Made by a program: the position numbers and the translations under genes. From positions 1-20,426 of the IMG/VR virus record IMGVR_UViG_3300045885_000274: a DNA stretch of 20,426 nt. One strand, given 5' to 3'. This document shows, piece after piece, positions 1-6,575 of the stretch. Numbering within the stretch: position 1 is the first letter of the stretch; every line of letters starts with the position of its first letter. Under the pieces are notes generated by a model. The model was not told where the DNA came from. It did no database searches and saw nothing but the letters and a program-made list of their open reading frames with translations. This DNA comes from a virus.

Positions 1-26
1 TCGGGGCGATACGGGCTGGCGGTCAT
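1..26 (-). CDS. 5' end of an unidentified leftward gene, cut by the window edge
   Basis: Only the first eight codons are present, reading M-T-A-S-P-Y-R-P on the minus strand. The ATG overlaps the TGA of the upstream gene as ATGA, so the gene is the next member of the leftward recombination operon. Nothing can be said about its function. Confidence 0.5.
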
Positions 27-226
27 GCGACCTCCACGGTGGTGGTGATCTTCAGGATGCAGATACGCTTGTTGTCGTGATTGTTCTTGACGTTTGCGGA
101 GCTGAGCGAGTCATGACGGTCGCCGAGGAGTAGCGTGCCCGCTGGCGACATCCACAGGTTCACCCAGTGCGTGACCGGCACCGAGTGCTTAACCGTCACC
201 TCGTCGGGGGCAACCTTCGCGTTCAT
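23..226 (-). CDS. Small hypothetical protein of the recombination operon
   Basis: A 67-residue protein that I do not recognise. It has no signal peptide, membrane segment or obvious motif; the C-terminal third is beta-strand-like (KRICILKITTTVEV). Its ATG overlaps the stop codon of the upstream gene (ATGA) and its own stop overlaps the next start the same way, so it is probably translationally coupled inside the leftward operon. An accessory role in replication or recombination is inferred from position only. Confidence 0.6.
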   Translation of the reverse strand: MNAKVAPDEVTVKHSVPVTHWVNLWMSPAGTLLLGDRHDSLSSANVKNNHDNKRICILKITTTVEVA

Positions 227-663
227 TTGACGATCCCCGTTAAAGCGATTGCCTGCTCGACAAGCTCCTGAGCGAGATGCCCTCGCCGTTTCATCATTTC
301 AATTTGATGGCGGGCATACTCAACCTCGGAAACATTCGACTCGAAAATCTTCATCGCCTTGATGCGCCCGCGCTCTTTTTTGTCAGTCGCATACTCGATG
401 CACAGCAGCTCTCTCCGTCCGATCAGGTAGCGGAGCAATCGCGATGCACGCTTGCGCACGCGATCCCGATTCGCGAGCGTGTTCCGCTGGAACATCGTGC
501 GAGCCATACATTCGACCGAACACCACTTTTCGCTCGGCTGCTCAAGATGCCAGTGAAGATGCTCCACGGCATTGTCCTGTCTCCACCCGCGAATCGCCAC
601 GGCGCGATTGTTGACCTGCACCAGCTCGGGACCGGGGACAACCTGCAGCGTAGTATTTCCCAT
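223..663 (-). CDS. Hypothetical protein, basic, possible nucleic-acid binding
   Basis: A 146-residue protein from the ATG at 663; a GTG one codon upstream is possible, but the ATG forms a TGATG junction with the preceding stop and has AAAGGAT upstream. The middle (about residues 48-110) is rich in Arg and Lys and reads like a helical segment followed by a short strand ending in RIKAMKIF, which would fit a winged-helix fold, but this is only a pattern impression. No catalytic motif was seen. It lies downstream of the exonuclease, annealing-protein and DUF3102 genes, so a role in DNA metabolism is inferred from context. Confidence 0.6.
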   Translation of the reverse strand: MGNTTLQVVPGPELVQVNNRAVAIRGWRQDNAVEHLHWHLEQPSEKWCSVECMARTMFQRNTLANRDRVRKRASRLLRYLIGRRELLCIEYATDKKERGRIKAMKIFESNVSEVEYARHQIEMMKRRGHLAQELVEQAIALTGIVK

Positions 664-1220
664 CACAGTGATCCTTTCAGAATGTTGCGGACCTTGTTCA
701 GTCGGGCCATCGCTTCGGAGGACCCGCCCTTGTCCGGGTGAAGTTTCGATGCGAGCACCTTGTAGCCGATGTCAATGAGCTGGTGCCCGAGCTGCCGCAG
801 CAGCTCGCGCTCGCGTTGCTGATTCTGGCGCTCGCGAGCGAGGTGATCCACGCTCACCTTGTTCACCACTTCCTTCACTGGGCGATACCAGTCGCCCACA
901 TTCGCCGGACGATAGCCCTGCGACTTTCCTAACGCTTCCTGCATGCTCGCAAATTGGCGTGGACTTGCCATTTTGAGTTTAGGAACAAGCTGCATGTATT
1001 CCCGCGCCGTGCGATAACTGCGGCTGAAGTTGCGCTCTACCCAGCCTTTGAAATCGCCGTGGGGCATTTGCCCCTTCGCTTCTAGCAACAGCTCACCCGC
1101 GCGACGATAATGTTCCAGCCCAGCGGCGTCGCCAGCTTCCATTTCGTCTTTGATCAACGGCACCAGAACGCGCAGCGGCCTCGCGACCGCAGTGCCTTGA
1201 ACTTCGGCAACGTCAGGCAT
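663..1220 (-). CDS. DUF3102-like protein with C-terminal J-domain-like HPDKGG motif
   Basis: 185 residues from the ATG at 1220, which has AGGGGGTG at good spacing; a GTG two codons upstream also overlaps the previous stop. Residues about 18-80 match my memory of the DUF3102 pattern: a helix with GELLLEAKGQMPHGDF, then a Trp and a helix-turn-helix-like stretch with SYRTAREYMQL. A linker of about 50 residues, charged in its second half, follows. The C-terminus holds a helix, HPDKGG at 161-166 and a second helix, which is the helix II-HPD-helix III core of a J-domain. J-domains stimulate Hsp70 ATPase through HPD. The domain is short, and a clear helix I and helix IV are not seen. Its partner could be host DnaK, recruited to the recombination or replication complex; this is inference. 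Confidence 0.7.
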   Translation of the reverse strand: MPDVAEVQGTAVARPLRVLVPLIKDEMEAGDAAGLEHYRRAGELLLEAKGQMPHGDFKGWVERNFSRSYRTAREYMQLVPKLKMASPRQFASMQEALGKSQGYRPANVGDWYRPVKEVVNKVSVDHLARERQNQQRERELLRQLGHQLIDIGYKVLASKLHPDKGGSSEAMARLNKVRNILKGSL

Positions 1221-1222
1221 GG

Positions 1223-2359
1223 TCACCCCCTGATCCGACGCCGCGCAGCATCGAGGTGCTGCTGGCCTAGCTGAGCTTCATCCGCGTCTTGGATTTGCAC
1301 CGCGATGGCCTGCGCCCGCCGCAAGTCCTCTTCGGTGATCGCTGCCCGACAGAACTTCACTAGGTCCACGAGCGCCGCCGACGCTTCCACCTCGGGCTGC
1401 TGGGGCGCGGGGCCGACCGTAGCCGGTGCCTGTGCCGGGGGTGTAGCCGGTGCCGCCGCACGCTGCTGGGCCTCTTTACGGGCCTGCAGGCGCGACCGGA
1501 CGGCGGCCCGGGGATTCGGTGCCACCGGATCGCCTGCGGCCTCGCCTGTGCCCGCTGGTGCCCCGGCAGGGGCATCCAGAAGCTCGAACCAATCCCCGGG
1601 CTGGCTCATGCCGTCGCGCAGGCTGGTGAAAATCTTCCCGAGCTGCACCATCATGCCCGGGGTGATCGCCTCGATCCGGCGCTGGATGCGCTTCTCTAGC
1701 TGCGCCTTGGTGACGCCCAGCTCGGCGAACTGGGCGAGCAGATTCTGCACGCGCTCCGGGGTGACTTCGACCTTGGTCCGGAGCGTGCTCTCGCACTGCT
1801 TCACCGCGCTCTCGACTACATCGCCCGGGATCACGCGCAGGATGCACGCCCGCAGGCGGCGGCTCGCCGCATTCGCAACGTGCTCGTAGATGTCGCGGGG
1901 ATCGTGGAGCTGGTGCCTGCCCTGCTTGGTGTAGCGCTCGTGCGTCACGTCGAACACGAGCTGCGAGCGTGCGCCGCTCTGCATGTCCCACGCGAACGCC
2001 TGCACCTTGGTCGCGCCGGGGCGCTCTTCGAGCACGCGCCAGCCGAAGTCGAGGTGCCCCCAGTGCTGCGCGATGCACTCGGCGAGCCGGATCGAAGGCC
2101 CCCGGATGTCAGTCCCGCCGCGTGCGTATTCGTAGAGTGCGCCCTCGGCGAGTGTGGGGCGCGTGCATGCCTGCAGGATGCGGTCCACCACTTCCATTTC
2201 ATTGCGGGGGAAGCGCCGCGCCATCACCATCGCGCCCTGCACCTCGGCAATCTCGCGGGCTGCCACTGCGGCGGTCGCGACCTCGGTGCCCCCGGGCCGC
2301 GCCACTACCGGCGCGGACGCGAAGGGATTCTCAACGTGCTGGCTGGTCTCTAAGTTCAT
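1223..2359 (-). CDS. Putative phage single-strand annealing / recombination protein
   Basis: 378 residues. A conserved core spans about residues 35-260 (FPRNEMEV, ARGGTDIRGPSIRLAE, HDPRDIYEHVANAASRRLRA, VTKAQLEKRIQRR, SLRDGMSQPGDWFEL), followed by a low-complexity Ala/Pro/Gln linker at about 262-325 and a short helical tail. The core resembles a widespread phage family usually found beside YqaJ exonucleases. I call it the annealing partner because its start lies inside the exonuclease gene's end (29-base overlap), the arrangement of lambda exo/bet-type pairs. It would pair complementary single strands left by the exonuclease. The linker and tail could recruit host single-strand-binding protein. 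The ATG has AAGGAAA upstream. The family identity is probable, not certain; it is not an obvious RecT, Erf or Sak by eye. Confidence 0.7.
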   Translation of the reverse strand: MNLETSQHVENPFASAPVVARPGGTEVATAAVAAREIAEVQGAMVMARRFPRNEMEVVDRILQACTRPTLAEGALYEYARGGTDIRGPSIRLAECIAQHWGHLDFGWRVLEERPGATKVQAFAWDMQSGARSQLVFDVTHERYTKQGRHQLHDPRDIYEHVANAASRRLRACILRVIPGDVVESAVKQCESTLRTKVEVTPERVQNLLAQFAELGVTKAQLEKRIQRRIEAITPGMMVQLGKIFTSLRDGMSQPGDWFELLDAPAGAPAGTGEAAGDPVAPNPRAAVRSRLQARKEAQQRAAAPATPPAQAPATVGPAPQQPEVEASAALVDLVKFCRAAITEEDLRRAQAIAVQIQDADEAQLGQQHLDAARRRIRG

Positions 2360-3233
2360 CGGTTTCCTTTAGCTTGGAAAATCGGGAGTCAACAAACGTG
2401 GATGGCTCGACCACGTAACCCTTGCGCGTGGTGAGCTTGCGCGTCAACTGGATGCCACCCTCGAACACGAGGCGCGAGGATTCGCCCATGCGATACAGCA
2501 GGTGCTGCTTCGCGCCGTCCGCGATCTTCTGGTAGCTCTTCGCTTTCGCGAGCGCATCCTCGAACGCGGCGCGGTAGCTCTCGTCGCTCTCGGACGCGGT
2601 GAGCGTCCTGCCATCGGTCCCGGGATAGAGGCGCTTCAGCAGCTCGCCCGCATCGTCGCGATCCCAGTCCACCGGGGGCGGTGTCGCGGTCTCGACCAGC
2701 CGCCAGAACTGCGCTTCGCCCTCGATGATCAACTGCTGCAGCTCGGCGTCCGCTGGCACCTCGTAGATGCGGAAGTCATTGCCGCCGATCAGCACCGCGA
2801 TGTCGGCAACGAGGAGACCCGTGACCGCGAGATAGTGCTGGACCTGCAGCATGTAGTGGTGCGGCACCTCGTCAGTCCCGGGCTTGCCCCAGCCGTCCGC
2901 CCGCGCCGCCGTCTTGGCCTCGAACACGCGCCGATCATCGGTCACGCCGTCAAGGTGCGCGACCATGAAGGCGTGCTTCGGGTGGCGCAGCGTGCCGGTC
3001 GGCAGGCCGACAAGGCGCTTGGTGACGGTCGCATACTCCTGCCGGATCACCGGCTCCAGCAGCGTGCCCCAGCGCATCGCAGCGAGCAGCATGGCAGGCG
3101 GCTCGCGCCGCTCGCGCTTGTCGAGGAAGAGTTCCAGCGGTGACTTGAACGGCGACAACCCGAGAGCCGGGGCCGCATCCGATCCACCGAGGCCGGTGTG
3201 GCGCTCGGCGAGCTGCTGCTCAGTGAGACTCAT
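2331..3233 (-). CDS. YqaJ-family phage recombination exonuclease
   Basis: 300 residues with the hallmarks of the YqaJ/lambda-exonuclease branch of PD-(D/E)XK nucleases: GGSDAA at 16-21, the LEP motif at 59-61, HLDG with D95, then the E-x-K signature EAKTA (E105, K107), and the QVQHYLAVTG segment with Q130 and H133. Such enzymes degrade one strand of duplex DNA from ends and hand the remaining strand to an annealing protein. The start ATG has a strong GGAGGGGG ribosome site, and a sigma70-like promoter lies 56-85 bases upstream. It is the first gene of the leftward operon and overlaps the putative annealing protein. The C-terminal third (about 205-300) is a lysine-rich helical region typical of the family. 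Confidence 0.9.
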   Translation of the reverse strand: MSLTEQQLAERHTGLGGSDAAPALGLSPFKSPLELFLDKRERREPPAMLLAAMRWGTLLEPVIRQEYATVTKRLVGLPTGTLRHPKHAFMVAHLDGVTDDRRVFEAKTAARADGWGKPGTDEVPHHYMLQVQHYLAVTGLLVADIAVLIGGNDFRIYEVPADAELQQLIIEGEAQFWRLVETATPPPVDWDRDDAGELLKRLYPGTDGRTLTASESDESYRAAFEDALAKAKSYQKIADGAKQHLLYRMGESSRLVFEGGIQLTRKLTTRKGYVVEPSTFVDSRFSKLKETDELRDQPAR

Positions 3234-3288
3234 GCCCCCTCCGTGAGACCTCCCGGCGAGGATGAAGCCCGCGCTAGGAGGGAGGGCT

Positions 3289-3318
3289 ATCCTACGCTTG
3301 CGATTCCCGCCGCGTCAA
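3289..3318 (-). promoter_or_regulatory. Sigma70-like promoter of the exonuclease operon
   Basis: On the minus strand TTGACG (3313-3318) is followed after 18 bases by TAGGAT (3289-3294). Transcription would start about 45 bases before the exonuclease ATG. It lies just downstream of the terminator of the preceding leftward unit, so the recombination operon is probably transcribed independently. The TACGGG palindrome of the neighbouring units is absent here. Confidence 0.6.
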
Positions 3319-3327
3319 CGGTGGGCG

Positions 3328-3357
3328 AAAAAAACCCCGGGCGAGTGAGGCCCGGGG
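3328..3357 (-). terminator. Rho-independent terminator, leftward
   Basis: An 8-bp perfect stem (3335-3342 paired with 3350-3357, GCCCGGGG/CCCCGGGC) with a 7-base loop is followed on the minus strand by seven T residues. It sits right after the 58-residue leftward gene and before the exonuclease promoter. Its design nearly repeats that of the terminator at 13334-13363. Confidence 0.9.
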
Positions 3358-3380
3358 CTGCGGGTGCGAGCGCCGCGATA

Positions 3381-3557
3381 CTACACTGCTGCTCCGTTGC
3401 GCAGCAACGTTGCGGACGCGTCGCTGCGATTCTCGGCCTTGCGCCAGCTCGCGATGAACGCCTGAGCTTCGCGCTTGGACCTGAATGTATGCAGGCCGGT
3501 CATCCATTGACCGCCCGCGATTCTCACCTGCCACCTCACCTTCAGCGGGGCCTTCAT
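3381..3557 (-). CDS. Small hypothetical protein
   Basis: 58 residues starting MKAPLKVRWQ. The ATG at 3557 overlaps the preceding TGA by one base (TGATG), which decides the start over the longer upstream reading frame that runs antiphase through the preceding gene. It contains a strand-rich start and a helix (SKREAQAFIASWRKA), a pattern seen in small phage proteins with an AP2-like or SPOR-like strand/helix layout. That is only a weak resemblance. It is the last gene before a strong terminator and so is co-transcribed with the 159-residue gene. Confidence 0.65.
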   Translation of the reverse strand: MKAPLKVRWQVRIAGGQWMTGLHTFRSKREAQAFIASWRKAENRSDASATLLRNGAAV

Positions 3558-4036
3558 CACAGCACCCCCAGCATGGCGTAAGGCTCGCTCTTCACCTTCA
3601 TTTGCTCCAGCCGCACGTTGATCGCGGCACGGTCCTCGTTCACGATCTTGCGGAAGGCATCCATGTCGTAGCGCTTCGCGTTCCGGGTCCAATCTTCGAC
3701 TTCAAGCGACTCCTCGGCCCAGCCCTTCGGGCGCTCCGCGTGCTTGACCGAGACCGCGCCAGTGGTGAAGCGGTGCGCGAAGGTCACGTAGTAAACGTGT
3801 TCGATGTCGCCGTGCAGATCGGTGGTCAGGTCATACACCGGGCGCGGCGCAGGCTCGTGGGCTTCCTTCTCGTAGGTCTCGGCCATCATCGCCCGCAGGA
3901 ACGCGCTGGGCGTCTTGTGGACGCCGAGCTTGGTGTAGATGTCGGCCCCGGTCTCGGCGAGGTAGCCGTCATAGTGGCGATACAGGTGGATCACGCTCTT
4001 ACCAGACTTCACAACGATGTTGCATCGGGTGCTCAT
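3557..4036 (-). CDS. Conserved phage hypothetical protein (STRCNI family)
   Basis: 159 residues from the ATG at 4036, chosen because the leader ACAGGAGACAAAGAC sits directly before it; 30 further in-frame codons upstream run through the promoter and operator and are not expected to be translated. The opening MSTRCNIVVKSG followed by IHLYRHYDGYLAETG belongs to a pattern I recall from many phage and bacterial proteins of unknown function. No membrane segment or catalytic signature is evident. It is the first gene of a two-gene leftward unit expressed from the promoter at 4082-4110 and should be controlled by the palindrome inside that promoter. Confidence 0.75.
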   Translation of the reverse strand: MSTRCNIVVKSGKSVIHLYRHYDGYLAETGADIYTKLGVHKTPSAFLRAMMAETYEKEAHEPAPRPVYDLTTDLHGDIEHVYYVTFAHRFTTGAVSVKHAERPKGWAEESLEVEDWTRNAKRYDMDAFRKIVNEDRAAINVRLEQMKVKSEPYAMLGVL

Positions 4037-4081
4037 GTCTTTGTCTCCTGTCAGTTGATTGAAAAGGTCACTACAGGGGAG

Positions 4082-4110
4082 AGTATACGGGAATCCCGTA
4101 GCGAGTGCAA
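4082..4110 (-). promoter_or_regulatory. Leftward promoter with an operator inside its spacer
   Basis: On the minus strand TTGCAC (4105-4110) and TATACT (4082-4087) are 17 bases apart. The 15-bp perfect palindrome TACGGG-N3-CCCGTA (4086-4100) fills most of the spacer, and its last TA is the first TA of the -10 box. A protein bound there would block sigma binding. It drives the 159- and 58-residue genes. Confidence 0.75.
4086..4100. promoter_or_regulatory. Operator palindrome, copy 1
   Basis: TACGGGAATCCCGTA, a perfect 6-3-6 inverted repeat overlapping the leftward -10 box. It is one of three perfect copies within 155 bases. Confidence 0.75.
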
Positions 4111-4172
4111 CGGGAATAGCGCACATCCGGGCGATTCCGGGGGGCCTGAAAAAGCCTTATGGATCAGTGGGC

Positions 4173-4187
4173 TACGGGAAGCCCGTA
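4173..4187. promoter_or_regulatory. Operator palindrome, copy 2 (middle)
   Basis: TACGGGAAGCCCGTA, a perfect 6-3-6 inverted repeat midway between the two divergent promoters. It overlaps a possible rightward -10 (TATACC at 4186-4191) that has no good -35, so it may be an auxiliary site for cooperative binding or looping, or mark a weak promoter. Confidence 0.7.
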
Positions 4188-4214
4188 TACCCCCTCGGGA
4201 GGGGCATTTACCCC

Positions 4215-4243
4215 TTGCGCCACATACGGGTTTCCCGTAGACT
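4215..4243 (+). promoter_or_regulatory. Rightward promoter with an operator inside its spacer
   Basis: TTGCGC (4215-4220) and TAGACT (4238-4243) are 17 bases apart. The palindrome TACGGGTTTCCCGTA (4225-4239) begins four bases after the -35 and shares its final TA with the -10, exactly the geometry of the leftward promoter. It would drive the accessory operon beginning at 4285. Confidence 0.75.
4225..4239. promoter_or_regulatory. Operator palindrome, copy 3
   Basis: TACGGGTTTCCCGTA, a perfect 6-3-6 inverted repeat overlapping the rightward -10 box. Confidence 0.75.
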
Positions 4244-4284
4244 ATGCCCTGCAGTATCCCATTAACCAGACAGGAGACAAGAGC

Positions 4285-4806
4285 ATGAGCAAGAAGGGCA
4301 ACTACTACCGAGTGATGCGCGACGGCTTCGCGATCTACCGCTGCAGCCCGCGCCCCTACGTGAGCGTGAACCTCGCGACGCTGAGCTTCAGCAGCAAGAT
4401 GCTTCCCGGCAACGTGCCGGTCGAGCAGGTCCCGGCCCCGAAGGTGATCCGCGTGAGCGGTGAAGCGTGGGGCACGAAGGTCACCCGCACCTACCTCGAA
4501 GGCGAGCGCCCGGTGACGCACACCGTGGCCTACAAGGGTCGCGGTGGCTGGCTGAACTGGGACAAGGTGAAAGCAGCGGGCAAGGATTCGCTCACCATGG
4601 AAGAGCAGAAGCAATTCATGGAACCGGCGGACCCGAACCACATCAGCTTCGACAACTACAGCTACACCAGCCGCGAGCAGGCAGAGAAGAATGCGGCCTA
4701 CATCCGCGAGAACATCGAGAGCCAGAAGGCGGGCACGCGGCCCGAGTATTCGGGCACCTACTCGATCAATGACGTGCAGGTGGTCGAGCTGAAGGGGCGC
4801 TCGTGA
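4285..4806 (+). CDS. Hypothetical protein, first gene of the rightward accessory operon
   Basis: 173 residues from the ATG at 4285, preceded by the recurrent leader GACAGGAGACAAGAGC; an in-frame extension upstream would run through the promoter and is rejected. It is soluble-looking and mixed alpha/beta, with a Tyr-rich start and a helical stretch (SREQAEKNAAYIRENIESQ) before a C-terminal strand. I do not recognise a family. It is first in the operon controlled by the TACGGG palindromes, so it is probably made strongly when repression is lifted. Confidence 0.7.
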   Translation: MSKKGNYYRVMRDGFAIYRCSPRPYVSVNLATLSFSSKMLPGNVPVEQVPAPKVIRVSGEAWGTKVTRTYLEGERPVTHTVAYKGRGGWLNWDKVKAAGKDSLTMEEQKQFMEPADPNHISFDNYSYTSREQAEKNAAYIRENIESQKAGTRPEYSGTYSINDVQVVELKGRS

Positions 4807-4991
4807 GCGCGAAGAGCAACAGGAAGGCCATCATGAAGCAGGTGATCGCCGAAGCGGCAGCCGGGGCCTTCGTGGCCGAGGCGACCGTCGAGGCGATCAT
4901 CCGAAGCCTGCACGATGGCCTCGACCGGGCGGGCGGCTTCCCGACCACAGTGCAGCGGCTGGAGGACATCCTCCGCTGCTTCGATGACTAA
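4803..4991 (+). CDS. Small hypothetical helical protein
   Basis: 62 residues from a GTG that overlaps the previous stop (GTGA). A second candidate start is the ATG at 4833 with AGGAAGG upstream, giving 52 residues (MKQVIAEAAA). The protein is mostly helical and acidic, ending in RLEDILRCFDD, with no recognisable motif. The next gene begins 17 bases after its stop with its own strong ribosome site. Confidence 0.55.
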   Translation: MSAKSNRKAIMKQVIAEAAAGAFVAEATVEAIIRSLHDGLDRAGGFPTTVQRLEDILRCFDD

Positions 4992-5008
4992 CCAGACAGG
5001 AGACAAGC

Positions 5009-5236
5009 ATGAATCTGAACGCATACACGGATAGCGTGAACCTGCTGATGGATCACGCGCAGCACAACAGCAACCTCGACGCCCGCATCGCGGCCCGCCA
5101 GCGCATCATCGAGCTGGCGGTGTCGCTGCACGCGGTGGTCGAAGCCGACGCGTCGCTCAAGCTCTCGCTCAGCGAGAAGCAGGAGCGGCGTGCGCGTGCG
5201 GCCAAGCTGGTGAAGATCACCACGGAGGGCAAGTGA
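5009..5236 (+). CDS. Small hypothetical helical protein
   Basis: 75 residues, almost all predicted helix (DHAQHNSNLDARIAARQRI and following), with a basic C-terminus. The start is fixed by the repeated leader ACCAGACAGGAGACAAGC directly before the ATG. No family recognised. The separate strong leader inside an operon otherwise made of overlapping genes suggests it is translated at a higher or independent level. Confidence 0.6.
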   Translation: MNLNAYTDSVNLLMDHAQHNSNLDARIAARQRIIELAVSLHAVVEADASLKLSLSEKQERRARAAKLVKITTEGK

Positions 5237-5238
5237 CC

Positions 5239-5556
5239 ATGGGCTACTCATGCACCAGCGCAGCGCTGAGAACGCTGCAGGCGATCAAAGAGACGTGCGG
5301 CGCGGACCTCACCGCGTCCAATGAAGTCCTGCTCTACAAGCGCAAGCGCCTCGCCTTTTTCGAGCGCGGCACCGAGCAGGATGACGGCGCAATAGTGGGC
5401 GAGGTGTTCGACAACTTCGGGCGGCTCGGCGAGTTCCGGATCAACCCGGACGGCACGATCCACCACTTCCCGGGGCTGCTCACATTCGACCGGCGCAAGG
5501 TCGAGTGGATCGTGAAGCAGCCCGATTACACGCCACGCGTGCAGGGGGTGATCTAA
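5239..5556 (+). CDS. Hypothetical protein
   Basis: 105 residues from the ATG at 5239; a GTG at 5233 that overlaps the preceding stop is an alternative. GGAGGG lies just upstream. Residues 30-75 are strand-rich (NEVLLYKRKRLAFFERG, GEVFDNFGRLGEFRINPDG), suggesting a small beta domain. I do not recognise the family. It is joined to the next gene by a TAATG overlap. Confidence 0.6.
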   Translation: MGYSCTSAALRTLQAIKETCGADLTASNEVLLYKRKRLAFFERGTEQDDGAIVGEVFDNFGRLGEFRINPDGTIHHFPGLLTFDRRKVEWIVKQPDYTPRVQGVI

Positions 5557-5801
5557 TGATCCTCGAAATCGCATTAGGCATTGTGGTCGCGGTCATCATT
5601 CTGGCCGCAGCTCGGCCCGTGCTGGGCTTCGTGCTCTACATGATCGCCGAGAGCTTCGAGTCGAAGCCGAAGCAGGCACCGCAGCCGAGGATCGCGCCAG
5701 AGCCGATCACGCGGCGGCAGCTCGTCGGGGCTGGCATCGCGTTCGCGCTGCTCGCGTTCGCGCTCTTCGGGGCCTACGCGGGCTGGTGGGGGCTGTCATG
5801 A
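5556..5801 (+). CDS. Small membrane protein with two transmembrane segments
   Basis: 81 residues. A hydrophobic helix spans about residues 2-30 (LEIALGIVVAVIILAAA and on) and a second about 56-78 (VGAGIAFALLAFALFGAYAG). They are joined by a Pro- and Lys-rich linker carrying the charged residues. Size and topology would also fit a holin or spanin-like accessory, but there is no endolysin nearby, so no function is assigned. The start overlaps the previous stop (TAATG). Confidence 0.6.
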   Translation: MILEIALGIVVAVIILAAARPVLGFVLYMIAESFESKPKQAPQPRIAPEPITRRQLVGAGIAFALLAFALFGAYAGWWGLS

Positions 5802-6214
5802 GGCCGACACTACTGCAGACAGCCCGGGCGGCGGTCGCCGCCGCCGTGGCGGCCTTCGTGATCGCGGGCGTGATCGGATCGAGGGCACACGCGCAGGACA
5901 GGCCGACAACGGTCTACTCCTACTTCACGGGCAACAAGCTCAAGGCGGACATCACTTCAGACGTGGCGACGCTGCGGATACGGGGAACGGCTTATATCCT
6001 CGGCGTCCATGATGCGCTCTCGGTGCTCGATCTGGTCTGCGTGCCGGATGGCGTGACTGGCAATCAGCTCCGCGACGTGATGAAGCTCTACCTTGAGAAC
6101 AACCCGCAGCGGCTTCACTACGTTGCTGCGGATTTGATCGAGACTGCGCTGCTCGAAGCGTGGCCGTGCGAGAAGCAGCCCGCTCGCGTGCGGCCCGGAT
6201 CGGGGAGCTTCTGA
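5798..6214 (+). CDS. Rap1a/Tai-like secreted protein
   Basis: 138 residues from the ATG at 5798 (ATGA overlap). An Arg-bearing start, an Ala/Val-rich hydrophobic core and RAHA before Q33 form a signal peptide cleaved near residue 32. The mature part carries the Rap1a/Tai family pattern: a G-x-A-Y-I-L-G-V-x-D segment, a first Cys in VCVPDGVT, a YL-x-x-(N/H)P segment, and AWPC with the second Cys; the two Cys probably form a disulfide. Known members include Serratia immunity proteins that neutralise type VI peptidoglycan amidase effectors in the periplasm. In a phage it could protect a lysogen or modulate cell-wall enzymes; that is inference. Confidence 0.75.
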   Translation: MRPTLLQTARAAVAAAVAAFVIAGVIGSRAHAQDRPTTVYSYFTGNKLKADITSDVATLRIRGTAYILGVHDALSVLDLVCVPDGVTGNQLRDVMKLYLENNPQRLHYVAADLIETALLEAWPCEKQPARVRPGSGSF

Positions 6215-6411
6215 TGAACAGGCGAGAGCAAGCACTGGCATCAGCCCGGATCGCGGGCTACCACGATGACGGGCGCAGCTTCACGCGGCTGATCGTCGAG
6301 GCCCGCGTCAACCGGCAGGCAATGAATGCGGCATGGATGGACGGCAAGCGTGCGCTCGCCGCAGGCGTCGGCTGCACCTGCCGCGACTGTGCGGCGAAGG
6401 CGGGCGCATGA
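6214..6411 (+). CDS. Small hypothetical protein with CTCRDC motif
   Basis: 65 residues, starting at a TGATG overlap with the previous gene. It is basic and helical, with a C-terminal GCTCRDCAAKAG in which Cys-x-Cys-x-x-Cys could bind a metal. Only three cysteines are visible and there is no nearby fourth ligand, so zinc binding is uncertain. No family recognised. Confidence 0.55.
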   Translation: MNRREQALASARIAGYHDDGRSFTRLIVEARVNRQAMNAAWMDGKRALAAGVGCTCRDCAAKAGA

Positions 6412-6575
6412 GCTACGCGGTCAAGCTCGCGCTCGTGATGGCGGTCGCCGCTTCCACCTACGTGGTGGCGCTCGCCTTCAGCATCGAGCTGGGCATCGAG
6501 TTCTACGTGTTGCCCGTCATCGCCGCGCCCTTCGATGGCGTGGCTGCGATCCTGCGATCCGGAGGTGCATCATGA
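6408..6575 (+). CDS. Small membrane protein
   Basis: 55 residues; the ATG overlaps the previous TGA (ATGA). One long or two short hydrophobic stretches cover residues about 5-45 (VKLALVMAVAASTYVVALAF, then EFYVLPVIAAPF), so inner-membrane location is likely. There is no cysteine and no lipobox. Function unknown. Confidence 0.55.
   Translation: MSYAVKLALVMAVAASTYVVALAFSIELGIEFYVLPVIAAPFDGVAAILRSGGAS

Noticed and set aside
1880-2418. Long plus-strand frames opposite the annealing and exonuclease genes
   Set aside because: Composition is Arg/Ala/Cys-rich without domains and no ribosome sites; the minus-strand genes explain the region.
4188-4206. Hairpin CCCCTC-GG-GAGGGG between the divergent promoters
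   Set aside because: No T-run on either strand and too short a loop; more likely a by-product of GC-rich sequence than a terminator.
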